A DNA stretch of 5,592 bases, taken from contig USCS01000109.1 of the NCBI GenBank assembly GCA_900552875.1, positions 1 through 5,592 of the forward strand, given 5' to 3'. The first letter of the stretch is position 1. Each line of letters starts with the position of its first letter. The notes under the pieces were generated by a model. The model saw only the letters and a list, made by a program, of their open reading frames with translations, had not been told where the DNA came from and did no database searches. A program made the position numbers and the translations under genes. Shown one piece after another: positions 5,027 through 5,592 of the stretch. Source of the stretch: an uncultured Collinsella sp. Its GTDB lineage: Bacteria > Actinomycetota > Coriobacteriia > Coriobacteriales > Coriobacteriaceae.

Positions 5027-5592
5027 ATGTCACTCGTTCTGGACATAAAAAAGCGCTATCCGGGGTTTATGCTCGATATGCAGCTTGAGGCCGGCGAGGA
5101 GCGTGTGGCGCTGCTTGGTGCCTCGGGCTGCGGCAAGAGCTGCACGCTGCGCTGCATTGCCGGCGTGGAGACGCCCGACGAGGGCAAGATCGTCGTCAAC
5201 GGCGTGACCTTTTTTGACTCGGCGGCTGGCATCAACCTGTCACCCCAGGAGCGAAAATGCGCCCTGTTGTTTCAAAACTATCAGCTGTTTCCCAACATGA
5301 CGGTGGCCGATAACGTATGCGCCGGTGTAAAGGATGCTGGCGACGCCGCCGCGCGCAAAAAGCTCGCCGAGCGCTATTTGGGCATTTTCGGTCTGGCCGA
5401 TTTTGTCGATCGCTACCCCGCGCGACTCTCGGGCGGGCAGCAGCAACGCGTGGCGCTTGCCCGTATGGTGGCGGCGCATCCGGGCATTTTTATGTTCGAC
5501 GAGCCCATGAGCGCGCTCGATGCGTATCTCAAGAGCGCGCTTGAGCAAAACATGCTCGACCTGTTCGATGTATGCAACCGCACCGTGCTCTA
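5027..5592 (+). CDS. modC: Molybdate ABC transporter ATPase ModC, N-terminal part (cut by window edge)
   Basis: The frame from ATG 5027 stays open to the window edge, giving 188 complete codons. This cytoplasmic ATPase powers molybdate import through ModB. Seen: Walker A GASGCGKS (31-38), followed by CTLRCIAGVETPDEG (39-53); INLSPQERKCALLFQNYQLF (69-88) with Q-loop Q83; FPNMTVADNV (88-97); ABC signature LSGGQQQR (134-141); Walker B IFMFDEP (154-160) with catalytic E159; and D-loop SALD (162-165), then AYLKSALEQ. The order and wording match ModC of Gram-positive anaerobes rather than a generic importer ATPase. The switch histidine and any C-terminal molybdate-binding (TOBE) domain lie beyond the window, so it is unknown whether this ModC has that domain. 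All motifs present are intact. It starts 3 nt after modB and is the third gene of the operon. Confidence 0.93.
   Translation, partial: MSLVLDIKKRYPGFMLDMQLEAGEERVALLGASGCGKSCTLRCIAGVETPDEGKIVVNGVTFFDSAAGINLSPQERKCALLFQNYQLFPNMTVADNVCAGVKDAGDAAARKKLAERYLGIFGLADFVDRYPARLSGGQQQRVALARMVAAHPGIFMFDEPMSALDAYLKSALEQNMLDLFDVCNRTVL

Overview
The window reads as high-GC chromosomal DNA from an actinobacterium of the Coriobacteriia type, plausibly a gut Collinsella or relative. This is an inference from three things: strong GCC/GAC/GGC codon bias, a ModA with a twin-arginine plus lipobox leader of the kind common in that class, and overall gene style. No rRNA or other taxonomic marker is present, so the assignment is tentative.

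The content is a molybdenum-handling locus. (1) Positions 1-469, minus strand: the N-terminal 156 residues of a CLC-family anion channel/antiporter, cut by the window edge. (2) 470-679: a divergent intergenic region with a minus-strand TATAAT box, a strong 9+3 bp inverted repeat, and a candidate plus-strand -10. (3) 680-2432: moeA followed 10 nt later by a mogA/moaB-type gene, evidently one transcription unit closed by a clear rho-independent terminator at 2446-2480. (4) 2481-2636: an AT-rich promoter region with a perfect TATAAT box, then a short leader with a palindrome. (5) 2637-5592: modA, modB and the first 188 codons of modC, a molybdate ABC transporter that runs off the right edge.

The genes form a logical chain. 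ModA (lipid-anchored binding protein) captures molybdate and ModB/ModC import it. The MogA-type enzyme adenylylates molybdopterin, and MoeA then inserts molybdate to complete the molybdenum cofactor. Uptake and insertion are thus adjacent but separated by a terminator, so they can be transcribed separately. A 9-bp sequence shared in opposite orientations between the moeA and modA upstream regions hints at possible common control, although it overlaps -10-like sequence.

The most unusual object is ModB. It is 480 aa from the best-supported start, about twice the length of a plain ModB. It has a signal peptide, a roughly 185-residue extracytoplasmic domain I do not recognise, the standard five-helix permease core, and a 58-residue charged cytoplasmic tail. 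The extra N-terminal domain uses GGG for 9 of 21 glycines, against 1 of 19 in the permease core and 0 of 25 in modA, which suggests a different history for that segment. I saw no rRNA, tRNA, CRISPR, insertion sequence or origin.
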